Origin: Dendrocalamus latiflorus
Lineage: Eukaryota > Streptophyta > Magnoliopsida > Poales > Poaceae
Assembly (NCBI GenBank): GCA_017311315.1
Contig: CM029654.1
Location: 5,091,382 to 5,155,381 of the forward strand
DNA length: 64,000 bases
Reading direction: 5' to 3'
This document shows, piece after piece, positions 54,901-64,000 of this stretch. Each line of letters starts with the position of its first letter. Positions within the stretch are counted from its first letter, which is position 1. Below the pieces are notes generated by a model. That model saw nothing but the letters and a program-made list of their open reading frames with translations. It had not been told where the DNA came from and did not search any database. The position numbers were made by a program, and so were the translations under genes.

Positions 54901-56988
54901 AGTACAGATCTCATCCATCAGTCCAGTTGCCTTTACCATAACCTAAGCTGCAAGGAATACATACCCAGCCAGACTCGTACATCGATACATAGGTCCATCT
55001 AACTCATGGAACTTCCTTAATAAATATAAAAATAATAAAAAGAAGCTATTAAAATAAAAAGATCAAGTTATCGTATTATACCATTGATCTTGCCTCAAAT
55101 CACCCGAATCACCCATCAGCTCAAAGTAAAACTAAATTGAGATTATTCGGATTTATTTGGATCTTTTGAGTTATTTGCCTTTATTTGTATTTAGCACGTA
55201 ATTAGAAATTGGAGTCCTGAGGAATCAAGGGATGAAGCGTGATCAAGAGCAAGGTGAAGATAAAGACTAAGGAGCTCAATTGAGAAAGCATTGTGTGAGC
55301 AAAGACCGCGGTAAACCGCGCCAGGCGAGTCAATACTTTGATTATGTTGAACCTACATTTTATGCAAATTATTTTAGTTTAAATTATCAAATTGCATGCC
55401 GTTATGTTATATACAAATACATGTTAATTTAAGATTTTAGTTACATGTCCATTGCTTGCTTGACTAATATTACACCTCCTTTGGAATACCTGAATATGTG
55501 AATCTTGTCGCCTTAGCAAAACTATAATAGTAACTTTCCAAAAGTAAGTCCATAATTTATATATGCCGTGCTTAGCATTGTTTAGGTAATCATGGGCGCG
55601 AGAACGCTCAAACATCACTTTAATCATGAGAAAATTTTGGTTGGGTCAGTCATGGTGGTAATGACTGATAAATGTTGGATATGATTATTTTATGTCTCCA
55701 AAAACCCCCAACATGCTTAAATATCTGGGCGGATGGTTCGGGGGTGTGGTGCAGGTGTGCACGAGAGTGTGGTTTGTGGTAGAACCGTCCAGATACCACT
55801 AAGGACTGAATCTTGTCATGTCAACCCGTGTAAAACAGTACAACCACAAGTCTGTAAATTACAACTTGGCTTAGTAGATTTACCGGACCCTGAAAGTCAT
55901 CCTTCCAGGAGGTGGTGTGAGGATGTGCAAGTGGCAGTCGGTGAGACGGCTTGAATGGGACACCCGGGTAGGGTGAAGTTCTGCTGTGGCGGGCTAGCAG
56001 GGGTGGGGAGCCAGCTGCTAGACGTTCAGAAGGAGGACATCCCGCACAACGTATGGGACCCACCGCAAGTGGGAACGACCCATAGGGTGAAATGATGGAA
56101 GGGGCGAGGTACTTTGAAAAGTCACTGTGATAGTCTACTCAACCACATGACTAAGGAATCATGTGGGGCAACGAGTTGATTGTCTCTTGTGGTGAAAGTG
56201 TACAAACTCTGCAGAGTCTAAAACTATTCGAATAGCCGTGCCCACGGTCAAGGGCGGACATGGGAACTTAACCAGATATAGTTCTATTTCAAAATGCTTT
56301 ATGATGGGTTGGAAAAGTGGAAGGGCAGTGTAAGGCCCTAGTTTGGAATTGTCTTGGGTGTCGTCCCAGTGGTAAGTTAAGCGGCTATAACGCTGAAGAA
56401 TTGCTATATGGTGCAGATGCCATGTAACGGTGGATGGAATCTGAATCACTATTATTACTGCATTCATTACAACATATACGTGTGTTCAAAATGCTAGGTC
56501 TTAAGGCATTTTTTATATAATTGTATTCAAAAGCACTCTTCGCAAAAGAAAATAAACTTAAGCCATCCTTGATTAGCTATACATGTTATATACTGCATTC
56601 TGTGTGTTGATTCGCTGAGCACGGGGTCGGAGTGCTCACGCTCGCTTTTGCGGCAAATTCAGAAGCAGGAATCGGATCACTACGCTTCAATAATACTATT
56701 GGGGCACGATGGTGAAGAGGATGAAGATGTCGAGAACTAGGTCGTGAACCTCCAGTTGGCTGCCTGTGGGCATGTCCTGAAGGTCCCACCTGTGTGCTTC
56801 GTTCTTCCGCTGCTGCAATTTATCGATTTCGGCCTCATCGGCCCATGAGTAAGTCTGCTATTATATTTACGTTTCCGCATGATATGTATTTTGATATTCA
56901 GAACTGTAACTGTGTGCACTATCTACTGATCCAGGGAATAGTGCAGTAATCACAGAGGAATCCGGATGTTAATATCTGGGTCCCTACA
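51939..56988 (+). mobile_element. 5.05-kb solo LTR (gypsy-like)
   Basis: Begins TGTAACATCCTGAAAAATTT and ends GGGTCCCTACA, flanked by CTTAC (51934-51938, 56989-56993). TATATATATAAAAGCAGAGG at about 52441 looks like the promoter, followed by a GC-rich leader (52470-53420) whose overlapping open frames are not genes. No second terminal copy, primer-binding site or polypurine tract was seen inside, so I read the whole as a solo LTR. TGTAACA...ends fit long-LTR Ty3/gypsy elements of grasses. It interrupts a 79-bp tandem array. Confidence 0.75.
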
Positions 56989-57530
56989 CTTACCGAGGCA
57001 TAGCCTATGAGGCGGGCGGCGCATTGATGTAGAGCCGGTAGAGGCTAAGTAGCGGACGTGGGGCCACCTCACTGAAGCATAGCCTATTAGAAGGGCGACA
57101 CATCGGCACAGAGCCAGTGGAGGTGAAGTAGCGAATGTGGGGGCATCTTGCCGAGGCATAGCCTTTGAGGCGAATGGCGCATTAGCGCAGAGCCGGTAGA
57201 TATGAAGTAGTGGACGTCGGGCTGCCTCGCCGAGGCATAGCCTTCGAGATGAGCGGCGTGTCAGCTCAGAATTGGTATAGGCGAAGTATCTAACGCGAGG
57301 CCATCTCGCCGAGGCACATCCTTTGAGGCAGGCAGTGCGTTGGAGTGAAGCTTGTGGGGGCAAAGTAGAGGATGTGGGGCTGCCTCGCTGAGTCACATCC
57401 TTTGAGGTGGGAGGCGTGTCGGAGCGAAGCCTATGAAGACGAAGTAGTGGACGCGGGGCCACCCTACCAAGGCATAGCCTTTGAGGCACGCAGCGTGTTA
57501 AAGCAAAGCCGGTGGCAATGAAAGACTGAG
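56989..57530. repeat. 79-bp tandem array (about 7 units, one more at 51889)
   Basis: Units start near 56995, 57075, 57153, 57232, 57311, 57390 and 57469 with CCGAGGCATAGCCTTTGAGG-like sequence and end with GAAGTAGCGGACGTGGGGCC then GCCTCG. Divergence between units is roughly 15-30% by eye. One unit before the solo LTR shows the array was split by that insertion. Confidence 0.85.
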
Positions 57531-57690
57531 GGCTGCAGAGGAGAAGTTGAGAGACACTAAAGAGATGTTGCAAGCCACCGAAGAGAAATTAAGAGTCACT
57601 GAGGAAAAGCTAAAGGGTTTTGAGGAGAAAGCGGGGATCATTCGCCAAATGAACATGAGCATGGAAATGTTGTGGGAGACAAGTAGCTAA
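57520..57690 (+). pseudogene. Coiled-coil-coding fragment, unknown family
   Basis: A 56-codon open stretch reads ERLRAAEEKLRDTKEMLQAT, then further EEKLRVTEEKLK-type repeats and GIIRQMNMSMEMLW, and ends in a stop at 57688. Leu and charged residues follow a heptad pattern over 40 residues. It starts within the last unit of the 79-bp array, and no start codon is evident. It is probably the tail of an ORF of the repeat-rich element that also contains the unknown exon at 43479-51080. Confidence 0.45.
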
Positions 57691-57979
57691 CGTGAGCTTG
57701 GAAGTGAAAAAGGAAATGATCAACACTCATTTCTCGTAGCAAGATAACATTCGTCCGATATGATAGATGATCGAATCCATTGTGGGACAGGTAGAGTCCT
57801 ATCAATTTAGATAGTGGGATTTTCGAGGTGACAACATTTCGTAAGTACAATAGCCCATGACCAAGGTTCAAGCTAGGTTGATGGCATATGATCTTAGTTA
57901 CCTGGAAGGGGTGTACATGAGTTGTTGAAGTGTAACACAAGGCTACTAGGGGTTGCATTTCCCAATAGGCCTGAGAACA

Positions 57980-58870
57980 TCCATGAGACTGTCACAAGGT
58001 ACCTTGAAAGGGTGTCCATGACAATAAGTCATGGGCTACCAAATGGCCATTAGAAGTGGTAGTCCTTGATGGGTTTGGGCACCTATGAGACTAGGTCACA
58101 GGGCGCCTTGGAGGTGTGCCCATGAGACTAAATCATGGGGCACCTCGAATGGGTGTCCACGAGACTAAGTCCTGGGCATATCGGAGGGGTGCATATGAGA
58201 CTAAGTCATAGAGAACTAAATAATCACTAGGGGTGGTAGCCCCCAGTGGACTTAGAGGCGACCGTAAGGCTAACTCATGGGCACCTTAGAGGTGTGCCCA
58301 CGACATTAGGTCATAGGCACACCGAAGGGGCGCCCACGAGAAGTCATAGAGTACTTTGGAGGTATGCCCATAAGACTAAATCACAGGCACATCTAAGATG
58401 TGCCCACAAAACTAAGTTGTGGGGAACCAAATTGCCACTAGGGGTAGCAGCCCCTTGTGGACTTGGAGGTGTATATGAAACTAACTCATAGACATCTTGG
58501 AGGTGTGCCCACAACACTATGTCACGGACATACCGGAGGGGTGCCCACGAGATTAAGTCGTGGGCACCGAATGGCCACTAGGGGTAGTAGCCCCGAGTGG
58601 ACTTGGAGGCGCCCATGAGACAGACTCACAGGCACATTAGAGGTGTGCCCACGAGACTAAGTCACGGGCATATCCGATGTGCCCATAAGACTAAGTTGTG
58701 GGGAACCAAATGGCCACTTGGAATAGCAGCCCTCTTTGGACTTGGAGGCGCCCATGAGGCTGGCTCATAGGCACCTTGGAGATGTGCTCATGATACTAAG
58801 TCAATGGCACACCGAAGGAATGCCCACAAGACTAAATCATGGGACACCGAAGTATGAGGGCTGTGAAGCC
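57980..58870. repeat. Nested tandem repeats of GTGCCCA.GA.ACTAAGTC type
   Basis: Short words (GGTGTGCCCACGAGACTAAG, TCATGGGCAC) alternate with a longer marker (AACCAAATGGCCACTAGGGG) that recurs near 58028, 58209, 58428, 58566 and 58698, defining super-units of about 130-220 bp. Open frames across it are composition artefacts. It ends near CCTTTTACCCCGTAGG at 58870. Confidence 0.8.
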
Positions 58871-58879
58871 CTTTTACCC

Positions 58880-60776
58880 CGTAGGCGAGGGTTTTACCCC
58901 TAGTAATCGGGAAAAATACATGAGAATAGTTAACATTTGCCAAGCAACAAAGCGAGACATGTGGTGACCCGGAGGTCATTTGGCGCGTGGTTTGGAATCT
59001 AAGGGGGACGAGTGCATCATATTTAAATTCAGCATTATGCATTGTAATATAAATACATAGAGCCCTAATTATTATCCTTGTGTAACATGATAAATCTGCT
59101 TTACATCTTGCCATGATTTATACTAGTTTGCTAGATTTATCATGCTCTTCTATGTATAGCTTAACTCTTGCTATGCTAACTTCTCTAAATATAAAAAACT
59201 TGAATTAAAACATGTCTTGATCTCTTGAATCCTCTTATGTCTCATGCCATTTCAAATAAGCTAAGTTCTAAATCCACATTGAGCTTTAGGTTGAGCTATG
59301 CTAGTTCATTAGTGAAGCATAAGTTAGTATTAACTCTTTGTTCTTGAACTAAGTCAAGAAAATGCAAAAAGATCTTTTTTGTGTAAAAAACTGATCTCAC
59401 CAATTCTTCCTTATGAGACAGTTTGCCATGATACTAAGCATGAACTTCGGGGGAGTTTTGGATGACAAAATCACTTCTTTAAGCTTCTTGCTTGGAATAG
59501 TCACATAAGCCTTGAGATCTAACACATGGCTAAATAAACTCAATTTTATGAAAATGACTGAAGCTTAGCTAAAACCCAAAATAAATTCAAAATTTGCCAA
59601 ATATGCTACATTTGCTCAACTACCAGTAATATCAAGTGCTTGAACAAAATGTTTTATTTTCGAACTTGTAGCACTCTAAATTAACTCAATGAACGCTTCT
59701 TGGTTCCATTTAGTATATTGACAAGGCTTGGTTCATTTCTGGATATCTTGATATGCTAAAAATCTATTCAATTTCAGAATCATTGCTAATTTCGTTTGAG
59801 CTTGGCTAAATATGTTTTGCCATGATCTAGATAGCACTTTCACTTCTTATGGTTTGGTGTAATATTTATTGAGTCACTTTGGTTAACTTTCATGGCTCTT
59901 AAATGCTAAAATGAATAAAATGAAATCACTTCATTTCATTCATGCTCTATATTCTTCCATATATCTTGATGACTTCATTATCAAAGGGGGAGAAAGATTG
60001 GGTAAAAATGCATAAGTAGGTTTTGGAGTTTTTGTGCAATTGATTTATTCTCATCATAATCAAGATCAAACAGAATAATTGTTCTTTCATATGGATCTAG
60101 AGTGAAATTTCCTGACTCTCTTTGTGGATATGAAGCCATTTTTTGCGAAAAATTGTCTTTTTTTAGTAGTTTCTATCCATTTCTGTCTCAAATGGTTATT
60201 GTTAGCTCATTACATTCTTTTTTTTTACCATTTGGAACTCTCTTTACAAAGTTCCTTCTTTCTTTTCTAAAACCACCTCCAATTTGCATTTTTGAGTATT
60301 GCCAATGAGTTCATCAAGGGGGGAGATTAAAGGACCATATGAGAAGGTCCAAAATAGTGTTATGATGAACCATTGCAATGTTTGTAGAGTAGTTTTTGGC
60401 AGAATTTGAGGATTTTGGAATTTGAATCATGGATTAAGTTGAGATGACCTGGGTCATTAGTTTAAGGTTGCATGATGCATGTCTTGGGTAATGTAGGTCA
60501 AGTTGTGAAAAACTTGTGCCTGGAAATAATTTCTTTGTCTTTGGATATGCAAAGTCACTTGGAATCAACTGTGGTCAACGGCAGTGATCGGGGCTAGGCA
60601 CATGGAGGAGTTGAGGCCCAGAACGATCAATGATGCCGTGTGAGACGATGAGCTCAAGCATGGCACGAGAAAGGCGGGAAAAGTTAAAGGCATGTTCGAA
60701 CAATGGGATGGCGCTATGTGGATTGCACGGGCCAAGTGAGCCGTGGTTCAGTGGAATCGGGATGAGAGAGACTTGG
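58880..60776 (+). other. Copia 3'-end-like noncoding region
   Basis: AT-rich sequence with three polypurine-type tracts, CGGGGGAGTTTTG (59449), AAAGGGGGAGAAAG (59984) and AAGGGGGGAGATTAAAGG (60317). Multiple polypurine tracts before the 3' LTR are known from the Sire/Opie group of copia elements. 60340-60776 could then be the start of that element's LTR, interrupted by the solo LTR at 60777. No protein was recognised. Confidence 0.4.
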
Positions 60777-62857
60777 TGTAGCACTCAAAAAATAATTAAA
60801 ATAATATAAATAAAAAATAAAACCCTAATCTAGTTATGGCCTTAAAAGGGGGAACTCCCTACTCTTTCCCTTGCGTGGGTTTTTTTCCAGATCTAGGTTC
60901 AATCTAATCTTCCTCTCTCTCTCTCTATTCCTGCTGTGCGGCTGCATAGGGGGCGCCAGTGGTGGCGGCGGTGACTGGCGAGCGGTGTCGTCGGCTCACG
61001 CGGTGGCGCACGCATGCGTACACGCCTGCACCCGCGCACACGCGCATGCGACTGCCATGGCGCGGCAGAGGTGGCGGCAGCATCGGTAGCACCAGCGGCG
61101 AGCGGCGGCATCGGCTCGCGCAATGGCGCACGCACGCGGCCGCCATGGTGCACCGGCGGTGGTGGCGACGACGCGGCGAGGGGTGCTGCGGCGGCAACAC
61201 CCGCGCTTGCACACACACCCGCATGTACACGCCACGTGCATGGCTTTGCTAGTGGTGGCCGGCGGCGGCAGCAGCCAGCGGGTGGCGGACGGGTGCAGAG
61301 GCACTGTTGAAAGGCTGTTCGCTCGACCAAACGGCTGTTTCCTTTCCAGTCAATTTTATCTCATGTTGTTTCTTTACCAAATTCATCCTATCTGATCGGT
61401 TATCTTCCATAACACCCTGTAGGTTCTCATGTAGCTATTGAGGGAGCTGCTGGGCAGTTGCACATCTCGGATCCATCGTCCAACGTGTCCGTCGAGCGTG
61501 CTCAAGGCAAGTACCTTGCGGTCATAACCTGTTCTTTCGCACTTTATTGTTTCATGACTACCTATCATCGTTAGCGTGGTATCCGACTTTTACATTATGA
61601 TTGATGGTCTGTTGCGAGTTGCTTGTAGAACCGGTAGTTATAATATGATGAGCTAGTTAGCATTAAACGGTTGTAGTTGGTATAACGCTTAATCATAGAA
61701 TTCATGCTTAGTTAGGGATTGAGCTAAATGTTTAAATTATAGATAAGGTAGCGACCAAGCATGTTCACATTTAAGGCTAACCACTAGTAATCTTTTAATA
61801 CTGAGCGTCTACTGATATGTCTTGCTTCTATGATTCTTTAACTGTTCATTATTAATTGTGAGCCTTAGTTGATTTAATTGCAGTACATTAATATGTCTAA
61901 TAATCACGTATCACATAATAAAATTTCATGATTGTCAACCTTGTGTGACTCCGTTTAGTATTTTCTTTAGGTAGATTCTAGTACGTTATCATCAGATCCT
62001 TGTTTTCCATCACCTTGCGTTCCAAATCATGTCTATCTGGTCTCAATTGCATCAAACTGTTACTCTCATAATTCCACCTTAATTCACCCTTAATTAAATG
62101 TCGGATAATTCACTAATAAAAGAAATGGCAATTACCTAGCCCGGGACTACCCACATAAAGGGGAGATTTCCAACCAACCTGGTAACGTACCGGGGGGGGG
62201 GGCGTACATTCTCGTTACACAGGATATTACACCCCGTCGACGGTTATATAGTTGAGGACAAGGATGTGTCTGGCTATTCTCGTATAACTAGGTATGTGGG
62301 ACGAGGTCGCCGGCGCCTTTGCTATAACTTGTTCTAACTTGTCAATTAACAATTATCTTTAATTACACAGTTCCTATGATATATGTTACCAATCTATATC
62401 CATGTTTCCAGTATCTTGAGTCCGTTGCCTTCTGATGTATCATTTGCTTGCTTACGATGCTTGTCCTTTATTTCACTTGGTTGCATTCCTGTCTTTACTC
62501 ATCGTGTTGTGACCGTTGTTGGGTACTTGCTGAAATTTCCAAATCTCACGCTTGCTCTTTCCCTTCTCAGGTAAAAGGCTAGTGGATTAATAGCAACATG
62601 CATGGGTGGGGGCACTCGAGTTTCAGCACTGTGTCTTGCCACTACTTTTGCCATTTATTTTTATTTGTCATTTGATTACAAGTGGACCGGTCCCATGTTT
62701 CAAATGTTTATTTTAGCTTCCGTTGATTATTTAAATAAAGTACCTTTAAGGTTTTAATTTTCTTATGTTGGCTATTGTTACCTTTATTACTTCTTCTTTA
62801 CTTTGGCAATGACATTTCATAGTAGTATCCCGGTTGGCGGTACGTGGGGTGCTGCAC
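60777..62857 (+). mobile_element. 2.08-kb solo LTR
   Basis: Begins TGTAGCACTC and ends GGGGTGCTGCA, flanked by CTTGG (60772-60776, 62858-62862). The leader at 60940-61310 is GC-rich and the remainder AT-rich. No internal domain or second LTR copy. Overlapping open frames at 60870-61395 are composition effects. Orientation is inferred from CCTTAAAAGGGGG near the start, so is uncertain. Confidence 0.8.
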
Positions 62858-64000
62858 TTGGCGGCGCGTGGCAAACTATTGGTGCACTTACACGTGGCAA
62901 GAATGATGATTGCTTGCAAAGGATGGTGATGACCGAGTCAACAAGGGATATTTTGGTGTTTTGACCAAAATACCAGAAACCATCTTGGATCAAAACTGCG
63001 GCGCATGGGCAATGCGTTGGAGAGCGGTTTAAGTCAAGGTGGAGCTGGTTTGATCAAGGCGGATCAAGGCTAAGGGTTTAACAAATGCACACTTATGCGC
63101 TTTGAAAAGTGTGCATAAGTGAACTTGAGTAAGTAAAACTCGTGTGTATGGGGTTAACGGGTTTTTTCCATTGTAATAGTGGATATGATCTATTATGGGG
63201 TGTAGGTGGCAAGTTGCCCACCTATAAAAGGGGTTGAAATAGAGACATGTAGGGTTAATCATCTAACCCCTCTCTCTCTCTCTCATGTGTGCTCTCTAGT
63301 TTGGGGTTAGGGTTTGAGAGTGGAGCACTTGATGTACTCTTTGTCCTCCAAGGTGGAGTGGCTGTAAAATCTATATTCTCAAATAAGCAATACATTAATC
63401 TTTACGTATTTCTATGGATCCAACTTGATTTGATTGATTAGCTCTTGAGTTGGCCTCAAAGTGTGATTTCTTGATCGAGAGTATTTGAGTTGATTTCTTT
63501 GGTGTTCTAACTTACTATAACATGTGGAAATACATCTAGATCCATCTTGGTCACCATCCACCCACGAGCAAGTTGTATTCACCGATTTTGATTTTAACTC
63601 GGTTTTGGTGGAACTTTCCGACAAACTGAAAAGTTATCAACTTTGACCATGGTTTTCATGATTATTTATTGGAATAGATTCACAATACCCTAGAGAAAAT
63701 CCCTGCAAAGTTTCATACCATATGGATCTACGGACCAAAAGTTTCATCAATTTTCGTTTTAAATCGGAGCTGAAAAATAGATTCTGCTCTGTTCACTGTC
63801 TGAAGTCAACCACGTCGATTTCAGACTGGTAGTTGGATTCCGACCATGCAGAGTTTTTTTACCATTCATTGGTCTTTGACCACGTTAATTGTTCAACCAC
63901 TTATTGGCTTTCGACCATGTTGATTACGACCACGTCGAATTCCGACCACGTTGATTTCAGGCTAGTAGTTGGATTCCGACCATGTAGGTATTTTCAACCA
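62858..64000 (+). other. Probable LTR remnant running off the window
   Basis: Contains CACCTATAAAAGGGG (TATA-like, 63219), a CT-rich leader (63268-63283) and CAAATAAGCAATAC (poly(A)-like, about 63379), as in an LTR. It may be the rest of the copia LTR begun before 60777. From 63800 the words ACCACGT(C/T)GATTTCAG and TAGTTGGATTCCGACCATG recur (63809-63849 and 63945-63981). No gene seen, and the end is cut by the window. Confidence 0.4.

Overview
The window is plant nuclear DNA, most likely from a grass (Poaceae, possibly panicoid). It is gene-poor and TE-rich. Its coding exons are GC-rich at the 5' end with GT-AG introns, its TE families are grass-type Ty1/copia, Ty3/gypsy, hAT, MULE and Tourist/Harbinger, and it holds a tandem cluster of wall-associated kinase (WAK) genes. 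No bacterial, organellar, rRNA, tRNA or CRISPR feature was seen.

The host genes are WAK receptor kinases, nearly all on the + strand. Two look intact. WAK-A (20497-28718; 3 exons; predicted 756 aa) and WAK-B (33385-39486; 4 exons; predicted 782 aa) each have a signal peptide, a galacturonan-binding (GUB_WAK) region, EGF modules, one transmembrane helix and an RD-type kinase. Around them are dead relatives: a tentative exon-1 remnant at 1659, a kinase exon at 5561-7217 split by a solo LTR, a frameshifted kinase exon at 10724-11743, an exon-1 start at 30889 and an inverted exon-1 piece at 32043-32150. This is a birth-and-death receptor cluster in which the distance between exons is set largely by transposon insertions.

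From left to right: 1-5560 is noncoding with a hAT MITE. 5561-11743 holds two kinase pseudogenes, a solo LTR and a truncated copia element lying in a former WAK intron. 12561-14887 holds a foldback element and a TIR element that carries a broken copy of the splicing-factor gene PHF5A/SF3b14b. 14992-20426 is a tandem-duplicated WAK-A promoter segment, one copy of which is split by a full-length, very young copia element with an open gag-pol. 20497-28718 is WAK-A, whose intron 2 holds a decayed copia (with a nested MULE) and a Tourist MITE. 30889-32882 holds WAK fragments, a MULE-like element and a large foldback. 33385-39486 is WAK-B. 40700-41937 holds an O-methyltransferase scrap and two hAT MITEs sharing one target site. 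43479-51080 is an unknown exon split by a second copia whose LTRs are nearly identical although its genes are decayed. 51081-64000 is satellite-like repeat DNA interrupted by two solo LTRs (5.05 kb and 2.08 kb), plus copia 3'-end-like sequence running off the window.

I found no clearly new molecular system. The most unusual items are the PHF5A-carrying TIR element, the promoter insertion in WAK-A with its unoccupied twin site, the truncated copia flanked by an approximately 50-bp direct repeat, and the uncharacterised repeat-rich element at 51-59 kb. All coordinates and similarities were read by eye, with no alignment or database search.
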